Source: a virus
Strand: one strand, 5' to 3'
Length of the DNA stretch: 24,348 nt
IMG/VR virus record: IMGVR_UViG_3300004774_000016
Location: 1-24,348 of that record
Shown here: piece after piece, positions 13,717-19,853 of the stretch
Position numbering within the stretch: the stretch's first letter is position 1
Layout: each line of letters begins with the position of its first letter
Program-made: the position numbers and the translations under genes
Notes under the pieces: model-generated
The model's input: the letters and a program-made list of their open reading frames with translations, nothing else
What the model was told of the DNA's origin: nothing
Databases searched by the model: none

Positions 13717-14255
13717 ACAACAGCTACGATTGGAACGACGCGGCGATACAGCGGCTACGGGACCTGTGGGCAGAGGGTCATCCAACGGCTGAGATTGGGC
13801 GGCGAATGAATGTCTCGAAAAACGCCATTATCGGGAAAGCCCACCGCCTCGACCTGCCCATGCGGCCGAACCCGGTGCGGAAACTGAGCAGCGAGGGGCC
13901 GCGCAGGAATGTCCCGCCTGTCAGGTTACGCAAGAGCACTCTACCGCCGCTGCCTGAGCCTGTGGCGTTCATCCCCCCGGCCAAACCACACATTGACGCG
14001 CCTATGCCTGTCCAGCCCGATCCTACGCCAGCCGAGGCGGCTATTGAGGATGCGCATGTTATGCTGTTTGCGCCAGTGGCAGCCAGAGCCGGGCAGAGGG
14101 GGTGCTTATTCCCGATTGGACCGCGTCGCCCGATGGGTGGGTTTTTGGAATGCGGGGATGTGCGGGCAATCAGCGCGCGGACAGGGGGCGCCATGCCATA
14201 CTGCGATGCTCACGCGGGGGTCTGCTACACCACGTATCGGAGTGCGGCAGCATGA
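13713..14255 (+). CDS. GcrA-family cell-cycle regulator (phage-encoded)
   Basis: GcrA is an alphaproteobacterial factor that binds sigma-70 holoenzyme and promoters with methylated GANTC sites, activating cell-cycle genes. This 180-residue protein keeps both conserved parts. The N-terminal HTH (about 5-48) reads YDWNDAAIQRLRDLWAEG, then TAEIGRRMNVSKNAIIGKAH and RLDLP. The C-terminal part (about 130-175) has GCLFPIGPRRP, ECG and MPYCDAHAGVCY, matching the family's C-P-I-G...C...PYC.xH ending. A Pro-rich linker joins them, as in host GcrA. The phage copy probably redirects host RNA polymerase or tunes transcription to DNA methylation state. It ends the rightward regulatory operon. Confidence 0.88.
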   Translation: MNNSYDWNDAAIQRLRDLWAEGHPTAEIGRRMNVSKNAIIGKAHRLDLPMRPNPVRKLSSEGPRRNVPPVRLRKSTLPPLPEPVAFIPPAKPHIDAPMPVQPDPTPAEAAIEDAHVMLFAPVAARAGQRGCLFPIGPRRPMGGFLECGDVRAISARTGGAMPYCDAHAGVCYTTYRSAAA

Positions 14256-14380
14256 CGCCAAGCCGAGGAATCTACACGCGCAGGATGCCGGAGAAGTGGT
14301 CGAGTGCGCGATGCCTCGGGGAACGCCAGAACCCTGCGAACCGTCAACGGATGACAGCGCGCAGGGGATCGGGGAATTGA
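14252..14380 (+). CDS. Possible 42-aa reading frame after the GcrA-like gene
   Basis: An ATG overlaps the GcrA-like stop (ATGA) and reads 42 basic residues starting MTPSRGIYTRRMPEKW. A second frame over the same bases also looks natural (acidic, AQDAGEVVECAMP). Without a ribosome binding site I cannot choose. It may simply be the tail of the transcript before the convergent gene at 14388. Confidence 0.22.
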   Translation: MTPSRGIYTRRMPEKWSSARCLGERQNPANRQRMTARRGSGN

Positions 14381-14387
14381 GGGAACG

Positions 14388-14600
14388 TCAGGCTTCGATG
14401 GGGTGGGTGCGGTCCCTCACATCCGCCAGCCGAAGCCGAATGAGAATCGCCGCGCTGGTCCTGATCGGGTTTTCCCCTGCCAGCCATTTCCGCACGGTGC
14501 GAGGGTCCACGCCGATGGATCGCGCCAGGGCGGATTGATTGGTCCCGAGGATTTCAATTGCCTCGCGTAGTTTGGCGGGGGTCATGGTGTCGCCTCTCAT
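14388..14600 (-). CDS. Small HTH DNA-binding protein, 70 aa
   Basis: The product contains LREAIEILGTNQSALARSIG and VDPRTVRKWLAGEN, a clear Cro/C1-type HTH. The ATG at 14600 overlaps the upstream stop (ATGA), but the internal ATG at 14585 has the better ribosome binding site (GAGAGGCGACACC) and would give 65 residues. It is the last gene of the second leftward operon, so it may feed back on the control region at 16.66 kb; that is inference. Confidence 0.78.
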   Translation of the reverse strand: MRGDTMTPAKLREAIEILGTNQSALARSIGVDPRTVRKWLAGENPIRTSAAILIRLRLADVRDRTHPIEA

Positions 14601-14917
14601 AGCACCCTCGCCCGTTTCAGCATCTCGCGGGCGTCTTCACGGATTGCCCATTCAGCGGACCCGACCGGAAGATCGCGCCCGTCAGCGATCGTCAGCAACG
14701 CCCGGAATACCGCCTCGCAGGGCCGTGCCCAACCGCGCGCCTCGATCGCTTTGGCTTCGGCCGCCACGTACGCTTCGGGGGTTACGCAGTTCCCGTAACG
14801 CTCGCGGTTGGCGGGGGTATCTGCCGCAACACCCCCGCCAAAGATACCCCAGATATCGCCAAGATACGGCCGAAGCTCGTCGACCGTGGGGTGGTGGTAG
14901 TCGTATGGGCCTCTCAT
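14597..14917 (-). CDS. Hypothetical protein, 106 aa
   Basis: Starting at the ATG that overlaps the stop of the small membrane gene (14917, ATGA), the product begins MRGPYDYHHPTVDELRPYLG. It has a Gly-rich middle and helical segments such as AYVAAEAKAIEARGWARPCE. The frame is open upstream to 15031, but that part covers the membrane gene. No family recognised. Confidence 0.55.
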   Translation of the reverse strand: MRGPYDYHHPTVDELRPYLGDIWGIFGGGVAADTPANRERYGNCVTPEAYVAAEAKAIEARGWARPCEAVFRALLTIADGRDLPVGSAEWAIREDAREMLKRARVL

Positions 14918-15057
14918 GATGCCATCACTCCTATCAACACCTCTATGACCGCCAGGACGCCGATAGCGGTCCAGGCTCGCCGGTACGCTCGGCTCTTGCG
15001 GGGCAAAAATCGGGGCTGCGAGCGCCACCACAACGCGGCTGGAGAGTCGCCGATCAT
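14914..15057 (-). CDS. Small single-span membrane protein, 47 aa
   Basis: The ATG at 15057 is preceded by AGAGGAGTAACCCCCG within the duplicated 29-bp leader, so it is well supplied with a ribosome binding site. The product has a basic N-terminal half (RSQPRFLPRKSRAYRRAW) and a C-terminal hydrophobic helix (TAIGVLAVIEVLIGVMAS). This predicts one membrane span with the basic part in the cytoplasm. Its stop overlaps the next start (ATGA). Small phage membrane proteins of this shape can act in lysis or exclusion, but none is identified here. Confidence 0.65.
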   Translation of the reverse strand: MIGDSPAALWWRSQPRFLPRKSRAYRRAWTAIGVLAVIEVLIGVMAS

Positions 15058-15083
15058 CGGGGGTTACTCCTCTGTTGGGGGTT
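15055..15083 (-). repeat. 29-bp leader repeat, copy 1
   Basis: The 29 bp including the start codon of the membrane protein and its AGAGGAG ribosome binding site are identical to 15518-15546. The flanks differ, so only the translation-initiation leader is duplicated. AACCCCC also occurs at both edges of the unit. Confidence 0.9.
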
Positions 15084-15088
15084 CAGGG

Positions 15089-15520
15089 CTACCAGCGGCC
15101 GTCGGAGGCCATGAGGCGGCGCAGCCGGTCCATGTCGGCGGTCCACCAGGTCAGCCCAAAGTCGGCCGCCACTTGCGCGCGGATACGCTTGTTGCTGGTG
15201 TTGGACGGAGGCGCGGACACGATCGCCCGCACCTCGGCTCGTTGCTCTGGTGTGAGCGCCAGCCAACGCGCGGTATCAACGTCCCGCGCCTCCCGGTCCA
15301 GGCGCGCGCGTTCATGTTGCGCGTCCAGGCGCGCGATCAAGGGCTTCGCCAGCCGCTTAATTGTCGGGGTGTGCCGGCGGCGACCGAACGCCGAATCCTC
15401 CATGTTATCAGGCCAGTGGGTAACGTCGAGCTCGGCCAGTGCCTCGGCAGACGAAAGGCATCGCATCGCGGCATGGGTGTAGAAGGCGCCGGCCTCCATC
15501 TGGTTGATCGTTGCTTGCAT
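15089..15520 (-). CDS. Hypothetical protein, 143 aa
   Basis: The ATG at 15520 uses the second copy of the duplicated leader. The product is largely helical and charged, with RRHTPTIKRLAKPLIARLDA and ALTPEQRAEVRAIV segments and a C-terminal DFGLTWWTADMDRLRRLMAS. The QRAEVRAI and KRIRAQVAADFGLT parts might form a helix-turn-helix. No family recognised. Confidence 0.65.
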   Translation of the reverse strand: MQATINQMEAGAFYTHAAMRCLSSAEALAELDVTHWPDNMEDSAFGRRRHTPTIKRLAKPLIARLDAQHERARLDREARDVDTARWLALTPEQRAEVRAIVSAPPSNTSNKRIRAQVAADFGLTWWTADMDRLRRLMASDGRW

Positions 15521-15546
15521 CGGGGGTTACTCCTCTGTTGGGGGTT
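15518..15546 (-). repeat. 29-bp leader repeat, copy 2
   Basis: Identical to 15055-15083. It supplies the start codon and ribosome binding site of the gene at 15089-15520. The two copies are 463 bp apart, in the same orientation, and each ends in an ATG. Confidence 0.9.
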
Positions 15547-15618
15547 AGGTCGGGCCGCGCGCCACGGTGCGTTGCAGCAAGGCATGGGAATAGCGGGCGC
15601 GCGACCCGTTCGCGTTGC

Positions 15619-15632
15619 GGGGCTCGCGCCCC
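15619..15632 (-). other. GNRA-tetraloop hairpin between genes
   Basis: On the leftward transcript GGGGC, loop GCGA, GCCCC forms a stable 5-bp stem with a GNRA loop about 10 nt after the stop of the gene at 15642. No U-run follows. The gap 15547-15641 has no other visible feature. Confidence 0.4.
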
Positions 15633-15641
15633 CAGTTCGGG

Positions 15642-16109
15642 TTAAGTGGTGGCTTGTTTAATCACAGACACCGCTGCGGATCGCGCTGCGATAACCGCAT
15701 CCGCCATCGTGCCGCCAGCCTCGCGGCGCGCATCAAACGCCAGCTTGGAAGCCACCCACATTTCCATATCGCGGCGCAGTATATCGGGAACGCCGGCGCC
15801 ATAGGTGTCAGCCCATGTCTTTGCCTCGGCGCCGTTCGTGTATTCGGTCAGGCCGGACCATTTGACGTGGCCCTCGTCATTCAGGAACATGGCGCCAGCA
15901 AAGCGCGCATACGTCGAAGTTTTGGGCTTGTTCCATGTTCCCGGCCGCTTCGGGTTGCTCGATTGTTGCATCAACCGGGCGCCGCGTGTCGGATGGCAAT
16001 CCAGCCAATAGCGCATTTCGCAGCGCAGTCGGAACCCATAGGGGTAATCGGTGACGACGTAAGCGGTTTCTTGGCTGGTGTGGCCGGTCAGGATGGTAAT
16101 GGCGTTCAT
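15642..16109 (-). CDS. Conserved phage hypothetical protein, 155 aa
   Basis: The product begins MNAITILTGHTSQETAYVVT and contains YPYGFRLRCEMRYWLD, SNPKRPGTWNKPKTSTYARF and HVKWSGLTEY. I recall the same order of motifs in uncharacterised tailed-phage proteins of about 140 residues, but no function is known to me. A GAGGGAACAAGATC ribosome binding site precedes the ATG. It is the third gene of the second leftward operon. Confidence 0.75.
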   Translation of the reverse strand: MNAITILTGHTSQETAYVVTDYPYGFRLRCEMRYWLDCHPTRGARLMQQSSNPKRPGTWNKPKTSTYARFAGAMFLNDEGHVKWSGLTEYTNGAEAKTWADTYGAGVPDILRRDMEMWVASKLAFDARREAGGTMADAVIAARSAAVSVIKQATT

Positions 16110-16132
16110 GATCTTGTTCCCTCTGTGTGTGG

Positions 16133-16324
16133 TTAAGCGGCGAAGCGGAAAGCGGGGGCTTCAGCCACGATGTCGTACCCTGCTGCCCGGATCAGGCGCA
16201 GTGCATCGTCGGTCAGGGTTTTGGTCCCGGCCAGCGCCGCGAAAAACGCCGACTGTTTGCACGCGGGATAAATCGTCTCCCGGCCGTAGACGTTCTTGAC
16301 GGTGATTTTGATCGTCTTGGTCAT
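16133..16324 (-). CDS. Small hypothetical protein, 63 aa
   Basis: MTKTIKITVKNVYGRETIYP is a predicted pair of beta strands, followed by helical AFFAALAG and LTDDALRLIRAAGYDIVAEA. AGGATCAAGACC precedes the ATG. The composition and charge look like a compact phage accessory protein. Function unknown. Confidence 0.7.
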   Translation of the reverse strand: MTKTIKITVKNVYGRETIYPACKQSAFFAALAGTKTLTDDALRLIRAAGYDIVAEAPAFRFAA

Positions 16325-16349
16325 GGTCTTGATCCTTTGGAGGGAGAGA

Positions 16350-16377
16350 GGGGCCGAAGCCCCCCCCCGTTGGGGCT
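16350..16377 (-). other. Two overlapping alternative hairpins
   Basis: On the leftward transcript AGCCCC/GGGGCT (16377-16372 with 16363-16358) and GGGGC-UUCG-GCCCC (16363-16350) share bases and cannot form together. They begin at the stop codon of the gene at 16376. The second has the very stable UUCG loop. No U-run follows, so a processing or translation-control role is as likely as termination. Confidence 0.4.
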
Positions 16378-16624
16378 AGAGTGTGATACGATGCTCTGCC
16401 GCGAGGGCCTTGCCAGCAGCGGTGAAAAAAATGAAAACGTCGCCACGGTCGATGCCAGTCTCAATAAGGCCTGCGCGCTTCAGTTGCGTGAGATTGCCAC
16501 GCTCGGCCTTGTCGCCCCCTACGTTGCCGCCAACCAGCGGCTCGCCACCCCAATTACAGGCATCTTTGGCGTAAACGAGGAAAACGCGGAGGCTTTCGTC
16601 GGTGATTTTGATGGGGTTCGCCAT
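16376..16624 (-). CDS. Small hypothetical protein, 82 aa, possible winged helix
   Basis: The product starts MANPIKITDESLRVFLVYAK and ends in a pattern of helix, LTQLKRAGLIETGI, turn and FIFFTAAGKALAAEH. That is compatible with a winged-helix DNA-binding fold. GAGGAACACAGAC precedes the ATG. It is the first gene of the second leftward operon and lies next to a palindromic promoter, so it may be autoregulatory. This is inference. Confidence 0.65.
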   Translation of the reverse strand: MANPIKITDESLRVFLVYAKDACNWGGEPLVGGNVGGDKAERGNLTQLKRAGLIETGIDRGDVFIFFTAAGKALAAEHRITL

Positions 16625-16657
16625 GTCTGTGTTCCTCTGTGTTGTTCCGATAACCAG

Positions 16658-16686
16658 AGACTAGGCCAGCGCGGCCTATCTGTCCA
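16658..16686 (-). promoter_or_regulatory. Leftward promoter with an internal palindrome
   Basis: On the - strand TGGACA (16686-16681), a 17-bp spacer and TAGTCT (16663-16658) form a possible promoter, 5/6 and 3/6 matches. TAGGCC/GGCCTA (16662-16667 and 16673-16678, 5-bp spacer) is a perfect palindrome lying between the two boxes. A repressor bound there would block this promoter. Confidence 0.45.
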
Positions 16687-16778
16687 CCACAAAATGCACG
16701 GGGGGCAAAAAAAGTTGTATTCGCCGCACGGACCTATCTACCGTCTATCATTCACAAAATGCTTGACAGCAAAAAAAA
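16675..16778. repeat. Duplicated AT-rich control module
   Basis: CCTATCT, CACAAAATGC and GC followed by seven or eight A occur in the same order twice. The first set is at 16675, 16688 and 16705, the second at 16733, 16753 and 16769. Spacing between copies is 58-65 bp. Only the second copy carries TTGACA after the ATGC, and so makes a promoter. Confidence 0.5.
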
Positions 16779-16790
16779 GGCGGGCACAAT
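16763..16790 (+). promoter_or_regulatory. Promoter of the late (packaging/head) operon
   Basis: A perfect TTGACA -35 (16763-16768), a 16-bp A-rich spacer and CACAAT (-10, 16785-16790, 4/6) are seen. Transcription would begin near 16797 and run into the terminase genes. No other rightward promoter of this quality is visible before the terminase. Confidence 0.6.
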
Positions 16791-16874
16791 CCTTGTACTC
16801 CCTCTCAACCACTCCAAACCCATAACGCGCGGGCGCGGGCGCGGGGGAAGACTTTTGATCCACAACCAAACCGG

Positions 16875-16976
16875 ATGGCGGAAATGGACAGCGACAAGCC
16901 GATGATCGGAGCCATACGAGCGGGATACAACAAACGGCTCCCAACGGCTCGCGCGCGCGGGGTGGTCGATGACTGA
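16875..16976 (+). CDS. Possible 33-aa leader gene before small terminase
   Basis: An ATG at 16875 reads MAEMDSDKPMIGAIRAGYNK and stops at 16974-16976, overlapping the start of the terminase small-subunit gene. It has a natural amino-acid composition but no clear ribosome binding site. It may be a coupling leader for the terminase gene. Confidence 0.33.
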   Translation: MAEMDSDKPMIGAIRAGYNKRLPTARARGVVDD

Positions 16977-17355
16977 CACTGACGTGGAATTGATCCCTCA
17001 ACCGCACGGCGGCGCTTTGAGGCCGTTTCCGCCTCGCGCGGCGCAACTGTCCGGATCGTCATGGAAGAAGGCCAAGAAAGAGGCGTTGAACGCTCTACGC
17101 GACATGACGGGCGACGGCGTGGAGAAATTGCAGGCCCTCACAAACTCCCCCGACGATCGCGTCGCCATGGTCGCGGTGAAAGAGGTCCTGGACCGCACGT
17201 TGGGGAAACCCACGGACATGCCGCAGGGCGAGGATGACGGGCACGGGATGGTTGATCTATCAGCGTTGACGCCAGGGGAGCGGGCGGAACTGAGCGGGGC
17301 GCTGGCGACGATCAAGAGACTGACGGGACGCGGGCCGGGGGCTTTGACGATATGA
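16969..17355 (+). CDS. Probable terminase small subunit
   Basis: The 128-residue protein has helical segments typical of small terminases: SSWKKAKKEALNALRDMTGD, then a region with SPDDRVAMVAVKEVLDRTLGKP, a common C-terminal module in tailed-phage TerS proteins. In this role it recognises phage DNA and recruits the large subunit to cut and package it. It starts with GGGGTGG upstream and its stop overlaps the large terminase start (ATGA). Position directly before the large subunit supports the call; sequence alone would be weaker. Confidence 0.75.
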   Translation: MTDTDVELIPQPHGGALRPFPPRAAQLSGSSWKKAKKEALNALRDMTGDGVEKLQALTNSPDDRVAMVAVKEVLDRTLGKPTDMPQGEDDGHGMVDLSALTPGERAELSGALATIKRLTGRGPGALTI

Positions 17356-19853
17356 CGGACACAGGGCTTCTCGACCTGGAGGACCTGGACGACGTTGACG
17401 CCGGTTTGACGCGCGCGGATTTTGGCCGGTTTTGTGAGCGGGTTATTGGGGATCGCGGCTATGCCATCCAGCCGCACCAATGGTTGCTAATCCGAGAATT
17501 GGAGGCTGTTGCGCGGGGCGAAACCAAGCGGCTCATGGTTTTCATGCCCCCAGGGGCGGCGAAATCGACCTATGCGAGCGAGCTATTCCCCGCGTGGTTT
17601 CTCGCGACGCAACCCCGTCAATGCGTTGTCGGTGCGGCTCATACGAATGATTTTGCCGAGACTTTCTCGAAAAAGGTCATGGCCGTTGCGCGAGAATACT
17701 GCGGAGAGATAGGCTATTATCTTTCGTCTGAAAATATGAAGTCATGGACAACGACAAACGGCGGAGAATACAAAGCTGTCGGTATAGGCAGCAACATTAC
17801 CGGAAGGCGCGGGGACCTAGTTTTGATAGATGACCCCGTTCGGTCATATGAGGACGCGCAGAGCGAGACATACCGCGCCATCGCGTGGAATTGGTATCTC
17901 GCGGACGTGCGAACCCGTGCCAAACCCGGTATGCGCGTGGTTGTAATCATGACCCGCTGGCACGAAAACGATCTAGCGGGCCGGCTGTTGGAGGCTCAGG
18001 CGCATGACTGGCGCGTGGTGCGGCTCCCCGCCATGGCCGAGGACAACGACGCGCTCGGGCGCAAACCCGGGGAAATGCTTTGGGGGGACGATCCCAAATG
18101 GCCATGGGCGGAGGAGGCGCGCGCGATCAAGTCGGAGTTTGACCGATCCGGGGCTAGCCGCACATGGTCAGCGCTTTATCAACAAAACCCGGTGCCCGAC
18201 ACAGGGAGCTATTTCCTGCGCCAGTGGCTGGTGCCGGTGCCATCCCTGCCGCCGGTCTCTGCGCTCAAAATTTATGGCGCATCGGACTACGCGGTGACGG
18301 CAGCCGGTGGCGATTATACCGTGCATGTGGTTGTGGGGATGGATGCGGATGGCAGGTTGTGGATTTTGGACCTATGGCGCGAGCAAACCACGGCCGACGA
18401 ATGGGTGGAGGCGTTCTGTGCCCTCGTGAAGCGCTGGAAGCCGCTGGCATGGGCGGAGGAAGGCGGGCAGATCAAGGCGTCTGTTGGGCCATTCCTGACG
18501 CGCACGATGCGGGAGCGCCGTGCTTATGTGCATCGGGTGGATTTTCCGACGCGCGGCGACAAGGCGATCCGGGCGCAGTCTATTCGTGGACGAATGGCCG
18601 TCGATGGGATACGCTATCTCGCGACTGCGGAATGGCGCGGATCGTTTGAGCGCGAGATATTAAGTTTCCCCGTCGGAAAACATGATGACCAATGTTTGAT
18701 CGAGGGCACGCTGATCACGATGGCTGACGGGTCGCGCAAGCCGATTGAGGCTGTCCGCATTGGTGACGTGGTGGCGACGCATGAAGGCCCGTGCGATGTC
18801 GAAGCGTGCGGCGTGACCGATGAAGCGGCCGATGTAATGCAGGTTGCGTTCTCGGATGGCTCAGTGCTGACAGGAACGCCTAATCATCCGGTCCATGTTG
18901 TTGGAAGGGGCTTTGTTTCGTTGGGTTCGTTGGGTATAATGGACCAGATAACAACGGATCATGGTCAATGCGACGCGGCACGTCAAAGGCGGATGTGGTG
19001 GAATATCGGGGGCATCGGTATCGGAGATACCCTGAAAGCAAACACGTTCACCATGCCCGGTATTACACGGGTTCGGAACCAAGGCGTGGTTTCCTTCATC
19101 GGCATATATGGGAAGATGCGAACGGCGCTATCCCGCCGAAACATGATATCCACCACAAGGACGGGAACACTCTCAACAACGACCTATCAAACCTTGAATG
19201 TGTCCAAGAAGGGGATCACAAACGCATTCATCTCCGCCCCTTTGACGAAGCCATGGGCGAACATCTCGCTTCGATCCGCCCCATGGCGGGGGCTTGGCAT
19301 TCTAGCCCAGAGGGGTTGGCTTGGCATAAGCAACATGGTGCGGCGAGTTGGGACAACCGCGCAGCTATTTTTCACAAGGTCTGCGCTTCTTGCGGTGCCG
19401 GGTTCGATGCCTTTTTTGAACGGGCCATGTTTTGCAGCGGCGGGTGCAAGCAGCGGGGCATCGGTGGCGGAGCATCCAAGCGCGGGCGATTTGTGGCGGA
19501 AGGTGAAGCGGTCCTTTGCCGGTGTTGCGCGCGCTTGTTCACCACAAAATGGCCTGAGATCGCTGCTTATTGCTCAAAAGCCTGCGGTATGCGTTATCGA
19601 GAAAAGGGCGCTTTCGGAGAAGGCGAGGGTCCTAAATCTCACCGTAAGCCGCGCGCACGCCTTTTATGCGAACGGGGTGTTGACGCATAATTGCGACGCT
19701 CTTGGCCTAGTTGGCCAGTTGCTTGACCGCATGGAAAAGCCGGTGGCGCCGAAGCCCGTTGAACCGATCCGGGGCACGATGGAGATGACGATGTCTGAGG
19801 CGTGGAAGCTGGCGAACCCGAGGACGCTCGGCGGGAAGAGGGTGCGGATATGA
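17352..19853 (+). CDS. terL: Terminase large subunit interrupted by an intein
   Basis: TerL is the ATP-driven motor and nuclease that packages DNA into the prohead. The precursor has 833 residues; removal of the 333-residue intein leaves 500, normal for the family. The ATPase has Walker A MPPGAAKST (65-73) and Walker B LVLIDDP (156-162). The RNase H-like nuclease has ASD (310-312), an acidic EE pair at 369-370 and the HDDQ motif (444-447), which the intein splits from the following CDALG. The third acidic cluster is rebuilt only after splicing. The intein encodes a second protein in another frame (separate entry). Its stop overlaps the next small gene. Confidence 0.94.
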   Translation: MTDTGLLDLEDLDDVDAGLTRADFGRFCERVIGDRGYAIQPHQWLLIRELEAVARGETKRLMVFMPPGAAKSTYASELFPAWFLATQPRQCVVGAAHTNDFAETFSKKVMAVAREYCGEIGYYLSSENMKSWTTTNGGEYKAVGIGSNITGRRGDLVLIDDPVRSYEDAQSETYRAIAWNWYLADVRTRAKPGMRVVVIMTRWHENDLAGRLLEAQAHDWRVVRLPAMAEDNDALGRKPGEMLWGDDPKWPWAEEARAIKSEFDRSGASRTWSALYQQNPVPDTGSYFLRQWLVPVPSLPPVSALKIYGASDYAVTAAGGDYTVHVVVGMDADGRLWILDLWREQTTADEWVEAFCALVKRWKPLAWAEEGGQIKASVGPFLTRTMRERRAYVHRVDFPTRGDKAIRAQSIRGRMAVDGIRYLATAEWRGSFEREILSFPVGKHDDQCLIEGTLITMADGSRKPIEAVRIGDVVATHEGPCDVEACGVTDEAADVMQVAFSDGSVLTGTPNHPVHVVGRGFVSLGSLGIMDQITTDHGQCDAARQRRMWWNIGGIGIGDTLKANTFTMPGITRVRNQGVVSFIGIYGKMRTALSRRNMISTTRTGTLSTTTYQTLNVSKKGITNAFISAPLTKPWANISLRSAPWRGLGILAQRGWLGISNMVRRVGTTAQLFFTRSALLAVPGSMPFLNGPCFAAAGASSGASVAEHPSAGDLWRKVKRSFAGVARACSPQNGLRSLLIAQKPAVCVIEKRALSEKARVLNLTVSRAHAFYANGVLTHNCDALGLVGQLLDRMEKPVAPKPVEPIRGTMEMTMSEAWKLANPRTLGGKRVRI
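18693..19691 (+). mobile_element. TerL intein carrying an out-of-frame HNH gene
   Basis: The intein runs from Cys448 to Asn780 of the precursor, with Cys781 as the +1 residue. Block A is CLIEGTLITMADGSRKPIEA, block B is LTGTPNHPVHV (TxxH), and the C-terminal blocks read ARVLNLTVSRAHAFYANGV and LTHN, with the penultimate His present. All splicing residues look intact. The N-terminal splicing domain ends about residue 535 and the C-terminal domain starts about 735. The roughly 200 codons between them have no recognisable motif in this frame: they are the translation of an HNH gene in another frame. No in-frame endonuclease is seen. Confidence 0.9.
18968..19690 (+). CDS. HNH homing endonuclease overprinted inside the TerL intein
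   Basis: The 240-residue protein is read in a different frame from the intein. Its first part is a classical phage HNH (HNH_3-type) domain: a YRGHRYRRYPES strand pair, LHRHIWEDANGAIP at 43-56, catalytic DIHHKDGNTLNND at 60-72, then LSNLECV and DHKRIHL. Two zinc-finger-like motifs follow, CASC...FCSGGC (Cys139, 142, 156, 160) and CRCC...YCSKAC (Cys184, 187, 202, 206). They show that this frame stays under coding constraint to near its end. It stops one base before the intein ends. No strong ribosome binding site precedes the ATG, and the frame is open back only to 18884. It probably cuts intein-less terL alleles, spreading the element. Confidence 0.88.
   Translation: MRRGTSKADVVEYRGHRYRRYPESKHVHHARYYTGSEPRRGFLHRHIWEDANGAIPPKHDIHHKDGNTLNNDLSNLECVQEGDHKRIHLRPFDEAMGEHLASIRPMAGAWHSSPEGLAWHKQHGAASWDNRAAIFHKVCASCGAGFDAFFERAMFCSGGCKQRGIGGGASKRGRFVAEGEAVLCRCCARLFTTKWPEIAAYCSKACGMRYREKGAFGEGEGPKSHRKPRARLLCERGVDA

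Noticed and set aside
13909-14538. Rightward 209-codon frame overlapping the GcrA-like gene
   Set aside because: It is in a different frame from clear GcrA motifs, and its product is Arg/Ser-rich without a recognisable fold; only the part after 14255 looks natural, which is noted as ambiguous.
15055-15546. CRISPR-like repeat pair
   Set aside because: Only two 29-bp copies, 463 bp apart with a whole gene between them, each containing a ribosome binding site and start codon.
16790-17062. Leftward frames of 75-102 codons opposite the late promoter region
   Set aside because: They cross the predicted promoter and the TerS gene and show Arg/Pro/Ser-rich shadow composition.
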